Positions 40,465 to 48,431 of a stretch of DNA of 64,000 nt are shown piece after piece (the stretch's first letter is position 1; each line of letters starts with the position of its first letter). A program made the position numbers and the translations under genes. The notes beneath the pieces were generated by a model. It worked only from the letters and a program-made list of their open reading frames with translations. It was not told where the DNA came from and made no database searches. Source of the DNA: Streptomyces solicavernae (lineage in GTDB: Bacteria; Actinomycetota; Actinomycetes; Streptomycetales; Streptomycetaceae); contig NZ_JASCIR010000002.1 of the NCBI RefSeq assembly GCF_029968095.1, positions 186,001-250,000 on the forward strand. The letters are read 5' to 3'.

Positions 40465-42249
40465 TCAGCGCCTGGCATATTCGCGGAAGCCGCGGCCCGT
40501 CTTGCGGCCGAGGCACCCCGCGGCGACCAGGTGCTCCAGAAGCGGCGCCGGCGCCAGCCCCGGGTCGCGGAACTCGCGGTGCAGCACCTTCTCGATGGCG
40601 AGCGAGACGTCCAGACCGACGACGTCCAGGAGTTCGAACGGCCCCATCGGGTAGCCGCCGCCCAGCTTCATCGCGGTGTCGATGTCGTCGAGCGAGGCGT
40701 AGTGCTCCTCCACCATCTTGATCGCGTTGTTCAGGTACGGGAAAAGCAGCGCGTTCACGATGAAGCCCGCGCGGTCCCCGCAGTCCACCGGGTGCTTGCG
40801 GATCTTCGCGCACACCTCGCGGACCGTGGCGTGCACGTCGTCCGCGGTCAGGACCGTGCGGACCACCTCGACCAGCTTCATCGCCGGGGCCGGGTTGAAG
40901 AAGTGCATGCCGATCACGTCCTGCGGGCGCGAGGTGGCGCGGGCGCAGGCGACGACGGGCAGCGAGGAGGTGGTCGTCGCGAGCACCGCACCCGGCTTGC
41001 AGACCTTGTCCAGGGTCTGGAACAGCTGCTGCTTGACCTCCAGGTCCTCCGCGACCGCCTCCACGGCCAGGTCGACCTCCGCGAACGCGTCCAGGCTGCC
41101 CGCCGGGGTGATCAGGGCGAGCGTCGCGTCGGCCTTCTCCTGCGCCATCCGGCCCTTGGCGACCGAGCGCGAAAGCGACTTGCCGATACGGGACTTGGCA
41201 AGGTCGGCCTTCTCCTGGCTGCGCGCCGCGAGCACCACCTCGTACCCGGCCTTGGCGAACACCTCGGCGATGCCGGACGCCATGGTGCCCGAGCCCGCGA
41301 CGCCCACCGAGCGGACCTCGCGGCCCTGCGCGGCCTCGCCTCCGGCGGCCGGGGTGAGCGCGTCCGGCACGACCTCGGCGCTGCCCGCTTCCGCGTACGT
41401 GTAGAAGCCGCGGCCCGACTTGCGGCCGGTCAGGCCCGCCTCGGCGAGCTGCTTCAGGATCGGCGCGGGGGCGTGCAGCCGGTCCCGGGAGTCCGCGTAC
41501 ATCGCGTCCAGGACGGTCCGCGCGGTGTCCACGCCGATCAGGTCGAGCAGCGCCAGCGGGCCCATCGGCAGACCGCAGCCCAGCTTCATCGCGGCGTCGA
41601 TGTCCTCGCGCGAGGCATAGCGGGCCTCGTACATCGCGGCCGCCTGATTGAGGTAGCCGAACAGCAGCCCGTCCGCGACGAAGCCGGGGCGGTCGCCCAC
41701 CGAGACCGGCTCCTTGCCCAGGTCCACCGCGAGCGAGGTGACCGCCTCGACGGCCTGCGGCGCGGTCAGCACCGAGGAGACCACCTCGACCAGCTTCATC
41801 GCCGGCGCCGGGTTGAAGAAGTGCAGGCCGATCACGCGCTCGGGCCTGGCCGAGTCGGCGGCGAGGCGGGTCACGGACAGGGCGTTGGTGCCGGTGGCTA
41901 GGACGGTCTCGGGGCGGACGATCGCGTCGAGCTCACGGAAGACCTGGCTCTTGATCTCGTACGACTCCGGCACCACCTCGATCACCAGGTCGGCCTCGGC
42001 CGCGGCCTGCAGGTCGGTGAATGTGCGGAAGCGGGAGAGCGCGCCCTGCCGCTCCTGCTCGGTGAGGCGCTCGCGGCCGACGGCCCGGGCGGTCGAGGCT
42101 TCGAGGGCGCCGACGGCCTGCGCCGCGGCCACCTCGCTGATGTCGATGCCGATGACCTCGCGGCCCGCACGGGCAAGGACCTCGGCGATCCCGGTGCCCA
42201 TGGTGCCGAGGCCGACGACGGCGACGGTGTGCAGGGGGGTACGGTCCAT
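40465..42249 (-). CDS. fused tandem 3-hydroxyacyl-CoA dehydrogenase
   Basis: A 594-residue protein made of two complete 3-hydroxyacyl-CoA dehydrogenases in a row. Module 1 (about 6-290) has VAVVGLGTMGTGIAEVLARA and VIGLHFFNPAPAMKLVEVV. Module 2 (about 315-594) has VGVAGSGTMASGIAEVFAKA and VIGMHFFNPAPAMKLVEVV. Both keep the NAD-binding glycines and the catalytic His of HFFNPAP, so both could be active. No enoyl-CoA hydratase domain is attached, unlike FadB. It likely interconverts acetoacetyl-CoA and 3-hydroxybutyryl-CoA upstream of crotonyl-CoA. Start ATG 42249 after TGGAG; the frame is open to 42957. Confidence 0.9.
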   Translation of the reverse strand: MDRTPLHTVAVVGLGTMGTGIAEVLARAGREVIGIDISEVAAAQAVGALEASTARAVGRERLTEQERQGALSRFRTFTDLQAAAEADLVIEVVPESYEIKSQVFRELDAIVRPETVLATGTNALSVTRLAADSARPERVIGLHFFNPAPAMKLVEVVSSVLTAPQAVEAVTSLAVDLGKEPVSVGDRPGFVADGLLFGYLNQAAAMYEARYASREDIDAAMKLGCGLPMGPLALLDLIGVDTARTVLDAMYADSRDRLHAPAPILKQLAEAGLTGRKSGRGFYTYAEAGSAEVVPDALTPAAGGEAAQGREVRSVGVAGSGTMASGIAEVFAKAGYEVVLAARSQEKADLAKSRIGKSLSRSVAKGRMAQEKADATLALITPAGSLDAFAEVDLAVEAVAEDLEVKQQLFQTLDKVCKPGAVLATTTSSLPVVACARATSRPQDVIGMHFFNPAPAMKLVEVVRTVLTADDVHATVREVCAKIRKHPVDCGDRAGFIVNALLFPYLNNAIKMVEEHYASLDDIDTAMKLGGGYPMGPFELLDVVGLDVSLAIEKVLHREFRDPGLAPAPLLEHLVAAGCLGRKTGRGFREYARR

Positions 42250-42640
42250 CGCGGACTCCAGAGGGTGAGAGTGACGACTGAGAGGGCGCACGGCGCTCAC
42301 GGCCCCGCCGGAAGAGAGATCTCCGTCGCTGGGGCGAACTGCTGCGCGGCGTGCGGGAGTTGGTGTCGTGGTCCGGGCCGCCGCGCGCGAGGCGGCGGAT
42401 CCGGTGAGGTGAAGCTGAGGTGAGGCGACGGGCCCTGTCCCCGGGCCGCGCCGTGAAACTCGTGCTGTACCGAGCCGAACCGACTGTCGCTCGGCGGCTG
42501 CGTCACCAGGCCGCCGAGAGGTGCGGGTGTCACCCGCTCGTATGAGCTTAACCAGTGGGTAACGAGCGCGCCAGTCCTGGGGCACTGTGACGTGCATCGC
42601 CCCCTCCTGGTGCGGCCCGACGATCGCTACGCTGAGCTGC
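42250..42640. other. 391-bp divergent intergenic region with operator-like site
   Basis: This lies between the dehydrogenase (minus) and the HEAT-repeat gene (plus). TTAACC-AGT-GGGTAA at 42548-42562 is a near-palindrome about 300 bp before the dehydrogenase start and 80 bp before the HEAT gene. TACGCT at 42628-42633 is the -10 of the HEAT gene. The remaining ~290 bp is GC-rich sequence without a credible gene or long repeat. Confidence 0.5.
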
Positions 42641-43225
42641 ATGGACGACGAGTTGCGAGCGGTCACGGAACGTTTACGGAAAGAGGCCGTGGACGCGTCG
42701 GCCTCGGCCCGCTTCGAGCGGCTGCGGTCGACGGACGATCCCGACGAGCTGGCGGATGTGCTGACCGCGCCCGGGCAGCAGCTGTGGGCGAGGGAACTGG
42801 CCGCGTTCCGGCTCGGCTGCGCGGGGGAGCGGCGGGCCTTCGAGTCCCTTGTCCTGCTGCTCAACCACCGCGACCCGGAGCGCTGCGCGAGTGCGGCGCT
42901 GGCGCTGGGCCGCCTGGGGGATCCGCGTACGGCCCGGGCCGCGGCCGCGCTCGCCACGAACGAACTCCGCGTCGCCTATGCGCTGCACCCGGTCCGGCTG
43001 CTGACGGCGCTGCGCGCGCCCGAGTCGGCGCCGGCGCTGATCACGGCCCTCAAGCGGCGTCTCGCCTCGCCGCATGATCCGTACTGGCGGATCGCGCTCG
43101 CGTGTGTGGAGGGTTTGGGGGCGCTGGCGGACAAGCGGGCGGTGCCGGTGCTGGATGCGGCGCGGGTCCATCCGCGGCTTGCTGCGGCGGCTACCGCGGC
43201 GTTGGCCCGGATCGGGGAGCCGTAG
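42641..43225 (+). CDS. HEAT-repeat protein
   Basis: A 194-residue all-helical protein with four to five HEAT-like repeats: LWARELAAFRLGCAGERRAF, CASAALALGRLGDPRTARAA, YWRIALACVEGLGALADKRA and RLAAAATAALARIGEP. Such proteins are scaffolds for protein contacts; no catalytic residues are expected. TACGCT lies 7 bases before the ATG at 42641, with no ribosome binding site, so probably leaderless; the frame is open to 42587. Its last 35 bp overlap the convergent GNAT gene. Partner unknown. Confidence 0.82.
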   Translation: MDDELRAVTERLRKEAVDASASARFERLRSTDDPDELADVLTAPGQQLWARELAAFRLGCAGERRAFESLVLLLNHRDPERCASAALALGRLGDPRTARAAAALATNELRVAYALHPVRLLTALRAPESAPALITALKRRLASPHDPYWRIALACVEGLGALADKRAVPVLDAARVHPRLAAAATAALARIGEP

Positions 43226-43835
43226 TTGTTCCCTCGCCGGAGGGGCCCAATTTGAGCCATCGGCACAGTCGGGAAGGCGCGGGGCGGGAAGGGGCGCGGA
43301 GCCAAAGAGTCAGGCGCACCTCCGGTACCGGTGCGCCGTGCACCTCGAAGACCTCCTCCGCCCCGTCCGCCTCGAAGCCCGCGCGCGCGTAGAAGCGGCG
43401 GGCGCGGGCGTTGTCCCGCAGGACCCAGAGGCGGACGCACGGCGCCCCCGCGGACGCGCAGCGGGCGAGGACCGCGTCCATGAGGGCCCGCCCCGCGCCC
43501 GTGCCGATGTGCTCGGGGTGGACGTACAGCGCGTACAACTCCGTGTCCGTGGGCGGCAGATCGCTGTCGCGGTACGGACCGAAGCTCGCCCAGCCGACGG
43601 GCCGGCCCGCGCGCTCGGCGACGAGGCCCACCACCGCCGGATCGCCGCGCGCATGCCGCTCGCGGCAGCGTTCGGTGTCCTCGGCGACGTCCATGGCGTC
43701 CAGATACGACCGCGGGATCAGCCCCGCGTACGCGAACTGCCAGCCGCGGACGCGTATATCGGCCACGGCGGGACAGTCCGCGGAGGTCATCTGCCGTACG
43801 GATACGGGTGCGGAGGCAGGTACCGGTACGTCCAT
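43191..43835 (-). CDS. GNAT-family N-acetyltransferase
   Basis: A 214-residue acetyltransferase. ELYALYVHPEHIGTGAGRAL (about residues 100-120) is the acetyl-CoA-binding motif A. LWVLRDNARARRFYARAGFE is motif B, with the usual N/Y pair. Substrate unknown. TAGGGT (43847-43842, minus strand) is six bases before the ATG at 43835 with no ribosome binding site, another leaderless start. The C-terminal ~30 residues are Pro/Arg-rich and overlap the HEAT gene, so the natural domain ends near residue 180. Confidence 0.87.
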   Translation of the reverse strand: MDVPVPASAPVSVRQMTSADCPAVADIRVRGWQFAYAGLIPRSYLDAMDVAEDTERCRERHARGDPAVVGLVAERAGRPVGWASFGPYRDSDLPPTDTELYALYVHPEHIGTGAGRALMDAVLARCASAGAPCVRLWVLRDNARARRFYARAGFEADGAEEVFEVHGAPVPEVRLTLWLRAPSRPAPSRLCRWLKLGPSGEGTTTAPRSGPTPR

Positions 43836-43849
43836 GCAGGCACCCTAGG

Positions 43850-45454
43850 TCAGCGGTGCCGCCCGAGGAGGCCGTGCAGGGTCAGGCCCTTGCGGGAGTC
43901 CGAAGTCCGCTTCTCGGGGGTCGGCTTGGGCTCGGGCAGGGCCTCGCAGGTGGCGTCGGCCGGGGTGTGGCCGCGGCCGCGCGGGACCTTTCCGGTGGCG
44001 AGGTAGTCCGCCAAGTACCGGTCCAGGCAGGCGTTTCCGCTGAGCGTGACGCCGTGGTTGCCGCCGCCCACCTCCACGACCAGGCTCGACCGGCGCAGCT
44101 TGCGGTGGAGGGTGACGGCGCCTTCGTACGGGGTGGCCGCGTCGTCGGTGGCCTGGAACAGGAGGACCGGGGGCAGTTGGGCGTTGGTGACGTCCGGCGG
44201 GGTGAGGTGGGCGGTCGGCCAGAACGCGCACGGGGCGTTGTACCAGGCGTTGTTCCAGCTCATGAACGGCGCCTTGGCGTGCGACCGCCAGTTGTCCGCG
44301 CGCCAGGTGTTCCAGCTGCGCGGCCAGGGCGCGTCCCGGCACTCCACGGCCGCGTACACGGCGTACCCGTTGTCGCCCGCCGCGTCGACCGCGCCGAGCG
44401 ACTCGTACGCCTCTACCAGCGGGCCGGTCTCGTTCTCGTTCACGTACGCCGCGAACGCCTCGGCGAGCTGCGGCCAGTAGCCGTTGAAGTAGCCGCCGGG
44501 GATGAAGGTGTCCTCCAGTTCGCCCGCGCCCACCTTGCCGTCGGCCGGCCGCTCGGCGAGGGCTTCGCGCATCGCGTACCACTTGCCCTCGACCAGGGAC
44601 GGGTCCGTGCCGAGCCCGTACGTCTTGTCGTGCCGGGCGACCCAGGCGGCGAAGGCCTTGTGGCGGTCGTCGAAGGCGAGGTTCTGGTCGAGGTTGTCGC
44701 GGTACCAGACACCCGTCGGGTCGACCACCGAGTCCAGGACGGCGCGGCGCACACGCTTCGGGTGCAGCTTGGCGTAGACCGCGCCGAGGTAAGTGCCGTA
44801 CGAGTAGCCGAAGTAGTTGATGCGCCGGGCGCCGAGGGCCTGGCGGATCAGGTCCATGTCGCGGGCGGCGCTCACCGTGTCGAGGTGCTGGAGCAGCGGC
44901 CCGTACTTCGTCTCGCAGGCCTTCGCGAAGGCGCGGACGCGGTCGAGGTTGGCCTGCTCGACGCCCTTGCCGACGGGCACCGGGTCGGGGCGTACCGGGT
45001 CGAAGTGGCCGGGGCGGCAGTCGACGGCCGGGCGGGAGGCGCCGACGCCGCGCGGGTCGAAGCCGATCACGTCGTACTGCGCGGCGACCTTGCGGGGCAG
45101 GGCGCCGGCGACGAATCCGGCGAGGGCGCGGCCGCTGCCGCCCGGGCCGCCGGGGTTGACGAGGAGCGGGCCCTGGTGGTGGGCGCGGTCGGTGCCGCGG
45201 ACGCGGGACAGGGCGAGGGTGATCTTCCTGCCGTCCGGCCGGTCGTGGTCGAGGGGGACGCGCAGGGAGGCGCACTGCAGCGCCGGGTACTTCTTGGTGG
45301 CGCAGTCGGTCCACTTGAGCGCGGGGCGGGCTTGGGGGGCGGGCGCCCGGCGGGTGTCGGCGGTGCCCGAGGTGCCCGCGGCGGACGGTCCTGCCGAGAG
45401 CAGTCCGGCGGCTGCGGCGACGGCGCCGAGCAGCGCGACGGTACGAGTTTTCAT
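43850..45454 (-). CDS. secreted alpha/beta-hydrolase peptidase, Tap/SlpD-like tripeptidyl aminopeptidase
   Basis: A 534-residue exported serine peptidase that should release N-terminal tripeptides. Signal peptide at 1-26 (KTRTVALLGAVAAAAGLLSA). Oxyanion loop NPGGPGGSG (100-108), nucleophile Ser218 in FGYSYGTYLG, then the acid in LLFQATDDAATP and His in GGGNHGVTL. The C-terminal TAP-like domain carries the last two. Paired cysteines suit an extracellular protein. The ATG at 45454 follows GGGAGACCGG. It ends 14 bp before the GNAT gene on the same strand. Confidence 0.9.
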   Translation of the reverse strand: MKTRTVALLGAVAAAAGLLSAGPSAAGTSGTADTRRAPAPQARPALKWTDCATKKYPALQCASLRVPLDHDRPDGRKITLALSRVRGTDRAHHQGPLLVNPGGPGGSGRALAGFVAGALPRKVAAQYDVIGFDPRGVGASRPAVDCRPGHFDPVRPDPVPVGKGVEQANLDRVRAFAKACETKYGPLLQHLDTVSAARDMDLIRQALGARRINYFGYSYGTYLGAVYAKLHPKRVRRAVLDSVVDPTGVWYRDNLDQNLAFDDRHKAFAAWVARHDKTYGLGTDPSLVEGKWYAMREALAERPADGKVGAGELEDTFIPGGYFNGYWPQLAEAFAAYVNENETGPLVEAYESLGAVDAAGDNGYAVYAAVECRDAPWPRSWNTWRADNWRSHAKAPFMSWNNAWYNAPCAFWPTAHLTPPDVTNAQLPPVLLFQATDDAATPYEGAVTLHRKLRRSSLVVEVGGGNHGVTLSGNACLDRYLADYLATGKVPRGRGHTPADATCEALPEPKPTPEKRTSDSRKGLTLHGLLGRHR

Positions 45455-45623
45455 CCGGTCTCCCGAGGCGGAGGAGTTCGGACTGTGTATGCCACAGCCC
45501 GCTGCCGCATGTTCTCGGAAGCACCGTCAGAAAGCGTGCTTTGTAAGGGAGGTTGACCCGAAGGGCGTCAGAGGAGGGTGAGCTGGGTGGGTGTCCGCGC
45601 GGAGGGGTGATTGGTTTTGGCAT

Positions 45624-45644
45624 TTGCCTAAAGGTGTTAGGCAG
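45624..45644. promoter_or_regulatory. operator of the TetR/SGNH-hydrolase operon
   Basis: TGCCTAA-AGGTG-TTAGGCA (45625-45643) is a perfect 7+7 inverted repeat, and a further half-site TAGGCAA occurs at 45659-45665. A TTGGCA -35-like hexamer (45617-45622) abuts it. It lies about 115 bp before the TetR gene in the 304-bp gap after the Tap-like gene, which holds nothing else recognisable. Confidence 0.65.
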
Positions 45645-45758
45645 ATGCACTATGGCTCTAGGCAATGGCTGGATTCAGCTGGAGCCTTGCGTCCGACAGC
45701 TGCTTGCTGACGGCTGACACCTCGCATCCGACACCCGGCATCTGCACCTGGAGGAACC

Positions 45759-46370
45759 GTGGCCGTACGACCCGGGCTGAGCGTGGAGCGCCTGGTCCGC
45801 GCCGGGGCCGAGCTCGCCGACGAGGTCGGCTTCGCGCACGTCACCGTCTCCGAGCTCGCCCGGCGGTTCGATGTGAAGGTCGCGAGCCTCTACTCGCACG
45901 TCAGGAACTCGCACGACCTCAAGACGCGCATCGCGCTGCTCGCCCTCGCCGAGCTCGCCGACCGGGCCGCCGACGCGGTCGCCGGGCGCGCCGGCCGGGA
46001 CGCCCTGACCGCGTTCGCCGACGCCTATCGCACGTACGCAGTCGAGCACCCCGGCCGGTACGACGCCGCCCGTTTCCCCCTCGACCCGGAGACCGCCGCC
46101 GCGAGCGCCGGGCCCCGGCACGCCCGGATGAGCCGCGCCGTACTGCGCGGCTACGGCCTGACGGAACCGGCCGAGACCCACGCCGTACGACTCCTCGGCA
46201 GCGTCTTCCACGGCTTCGTGAGCCTGGAGACGGCGGGCGGATTCAGCCACAGCGCGCCGCCCGCCGAGGAGACGTGGACCTGGATCCTCGACGCCCTCGA
46301 CGCGCTCCTGGCCGCCCAGCCCTCGCCCACCCGCCCTGACACCACGACGACCGAGGCAGACACCGCATGA
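45759..46370 (+). CDS. TetR-family regulator with WHG-type C-terminal domain
   Basis: A 203-residue repressor. LVRAGAELADEVGFAHVTVS then ELARRFDVKVASLYSHVRNS (about residues 8-50) is the HTH. HPGRYDAARFPLDPETAAAS and VRLLGSVFHGFVSLETAGGF match the WHG ligand-binding domain. GTG start at 45759 after TGGAGGAACC. It is coupled to the SGNH hydrolase by an ATGA overlap and probably represses its own operon through the TTGCCTAA/TTAGGCA operator upstream. Confidence 0.88.
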   Translation: MAVRPGLSVERLVRAGAELADEVGFAHVTVSELARRFDVKVASLYSHVRNSHDLKTRIALLALAELADRAADAVAGRAGRDALTAFADAYRTYAVEHPGRYDAARFPLDPETAAASAGPRHARMSRAVLRGYGLTEPAETHAVRLLGSVFHGFVSLETAGGFSHSAPPAEETWTWILDALDALLAAQPSPTRPDTTTTEADTA

Positions 46371-47542
46371 CCGCCACCGACCCCCTGACCGGCACCCCCA
46401 TCACCGCCGACCTCGTGCGCGGCGCCCTGGAGCTGGAGCCCACGGCGCACGGGCTGCTGCCGCACCGGCTGCCCGCGCGCGCCCGGCGCCAGATCTCCGA
46501 GGGCCAGACCGCCATGGCCGAGGCCCAGCCCTCCGGCGTACGCCTCGCGTTCCGCACCGCGGCCACCGCGGTCGAGCTGGACACGCTGCCCACCAAGCGC
46601 GCCTACCGCGGCGTGCCGGGACCGGCCCCGGCCGACGGCGTGTACGACCTGCTCGTCGACGGCCGCCTCGCCGCCCAGACCACCGTGCCCGGCGGGAACG
46701 TCCTGGCCATCGACATGGCCACGCAGTCCTTCGAGCTCGCCGAGGGCACACCCGGCACCGCCCGCTTCACCGAACTCCCCGCGGGCGAGAAGGACGTCGA
46801 GATCTGGCTGCCGCACACCGAACGCACCGAGCTGGTCGCCCTGCGCGCCGACGCGCCCCTCGCGCCGCTGCCCGACCGGGGCCGCAAGGTGTGGCTGCAC
46901 CACGGCAGCTCCATCAGCCACGGCTCCAACGCCACGCATCCGACCGGGACCTGGCCCGCCCTCGCCGCGGCGGACGCGGGCGTCGAGCTGGTCAACCTGG
47001 GCCTCGGCGGCTCCGCGCTGCTCGACCCGTACACCGCGCGGGCGCTGCGGGACACCCCCGCCGACCTGATCAGCGTCAAGATCGGCATCAACATCGTCAA
47101 CGCCGACGCGATGCGGCTGCGTGCCTTCGGGCCGGCCGTGCACGGGTTCCTCGACACGATCCGCGAGGGGCACCCCACGACGCCGCTCCTTGTCGTCTCC
47201 CCCGTGCTCTGCCCCGTCCAGGAGGACACCCCGGGCCCGCTCGCTCCGGACTTCGCCGACGGGACGGTGCGGTTCAAGGCCACCGGCGACCCGGCCGAGG
47301 TCGCGGCGGGCCGTCTCACCCTGAACGTCGTACGCGCGGAACTCGCCCGGATCGTGGCGCAGCGCGCGGCGGACGACCCGTGGCTGTCCTACCTCGACGG
47401 CCGCGAGCTGTACGGCGAGGCCGACCACGCCGAACTTCCGCTCCCGGACGCGGTCCACCCGGGGCCGGAGGGGCACGCGCGGATCGCCTCGCGGTTCGCG
47501 GAGGCGGCGTTCGGGGCGGGAGGGGCGTTCGCGGGGGCGTGA
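46367..47542 (+). CDS. SGNH/GDSL-family esterase
   Basis: A 391-residue hydrolase with an N-terminal beta-sandwich domain (about 15-165) and a C-terminal SGNH domain. Block I reads HHGSSISHG with nucleophile Ser182 (Ser replaces the Asp of GDS). Block II glycine is in NLGLGGSALLD, block III is VKIGINIVN, and block V is DAVHPGPEGH with Asp361 and His364. No signal peptide, so intracellular; likely an acyl or acetyl esterase on a carbohydrate or lipid. ATG overlaps the TetR stop (ATGA). Confidence 0.87.
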   Translation: MTATDPLTGTPITADLVRGALELEPTAHGLLPHRLPARARRQISEGQTAMAEAQPSGVRLAFRTAATAVELDTLPTKRAYRGVPGPAPADGVYDLLVDGRLAAQTTVPGGNVLAIDMATQSFELAEGTPGTARFTELPAGEKDVEIWLPHTERTELVALRADAPLAPLPDRGRKVWLHHGSSISHGSNATHPTGTWPALAAADAGVELVNLGLGGSALLDPYTARALRDTPADLISVKIGINIVNADAMRLRAFGPAVHGFLDTIREGHPTTPLLVVSPVLCPVQEDTPGPLAPDFADGTVRFKATGDPAEVAAGRLTLNVVRAELARIVAQRAADDPWLSYLDGRELYGEADHAELPLPDAVHPGPEGHARIASRFAEAAFGAGGAFAGA

Positions 47543-47545
47543 GTG

Positions 47546-47606
47546 GTGCGCCCCTGCGGGGGCGCGGGGAGCTGCGCGAGCCGCCATCACGGCGCGAAAG
47601 CCGAAC
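47546..47606 (+). repeat. dispersed Streptomyces intergenic repeat, copy 3
   Basis: GTGCGCCCCTGCGGGGGCGC, then GGGGAGCTGCGCGAGCCG and CGAAAGCCGAACG, starting 4 bp after the SGNH hydrolase stop. Related to copies at 2602, 21359 and 53588; the GCGCCCC/GGGGGCGC core can form a 7-bp hairpin. Confidence 0.65.
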
Positions 47607-47711
47607 GGCAGCCCTTGCCGCGGAGCCGGGGTTCGAGGGGCCCCGGCAACGCGTCACAATGGAGTACGCAGCACCCCGTACCCCCGAAAGCAACGCAGTG
47701 GAGGAAGTGCC

Positions 47712-48155
47712 ATGGCACAGGTCGAAGCCGTGACCGAGCGGATCATCGCGGCGGACCCGGACGACGTCTTCGACGCGCTCGCCGACTACAAGGACACGCG
47801 TCCGAAGGTGCTGCCCGAGCAGTTCAGCGAGTACGAGGTCCGCGAGGGCGGCGACGGCGAGGGCAGCCTCGTCCACTTCAAGCTCCAGGCCACCAGCAAG
47901 CGCGTCCGCGACTGCCTCCTGGAGGTCAGCGAGCCGACCGACGGCCAGCTCGTCGAGAAGGACCGCAACTCCTCGATGGTCACCACCTGGACCGTCACCC
48001 CCGCCGGCGAGGGCAGGGCCAAGGTCGTCGTGTCGAGCGTGTGGAACGGCGCCGGCGGCATCGGCGGCTTCTTCGAGAAGACCTTCGCCCCCAAGGGCCT
48101 CGGGCGGATCTACGACGCCCTGCTCGCGAGGCTCGCCGCCGAAGTCGAGAAGTGA
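47712..48155 (+). CDS. SRPBCC-superfamily (polyketide cyclase/START-like) protein
   Basis: A 147-residue single START-like domain. AVTERIIAADPDDVFDALAD is the typical first strand and helix, and LVEKDRNSSMVTTWTVTPAG and the final helix (IYDALLARLAAEVEK) complete the fold. These bind hydrophobic ligands or act as cyclases; nothing nearby defines the ligand. The ATG at 47712 follows GTGGAGGAAGTGCC. A strong terminator lies just after its stop. Confidence 0.85.
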   Translation: MAQVEAVTERIIAADPDDVFDALADYKDTRPKVLPEQFSEYEVREGGDGEGSLVHFKLQATSKRVRDCLLEVSEPTDGQLVEKDRNSSMVTTWTVTPAGEGRAKVVVSSVWNGAGGIGGFFEKTFAPKGLGRIYDALLARLAAEVEK

Positions 48156-48160
48156 GCCCC

Positions 48161-48197
48161 GCGGCGGCCCGGCCGGAAGTCCCGGCCGGGCCGCCGC
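48161..48197 (+). terminator. terminator after the SRPBCC gene
   Basis: GCGGCGGCCCGGCCGG (48161-48176) pairs perfectly with 48182-48197, a 16-bp stem around AAGTC, six bases after the stop codon. No T-run follows. Confidence 0.8.
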
Positions 48198-48431
48198 CGC
48201 CCACCCCTCGTTCGGGTGGTTTCCCGTGCGCTCCGGGCGCACTCCCCGCGCACGCCCCCGTACCCGTGCCGCGCGTCAAACCCCGAGGTCCGATGGCTGC
48301 GCCCACGGCCCAACCCCCTTGCGGGAAGCGGCCGTAGCCCCGTCGCCCGCACGTTCTACCCAGTTGCCCGCAGTTGTCGCGTAATGCGAGAAATGGGCGG
48401 CGCGACCGGGCGCGGATGAGGGGAGCGGTAC

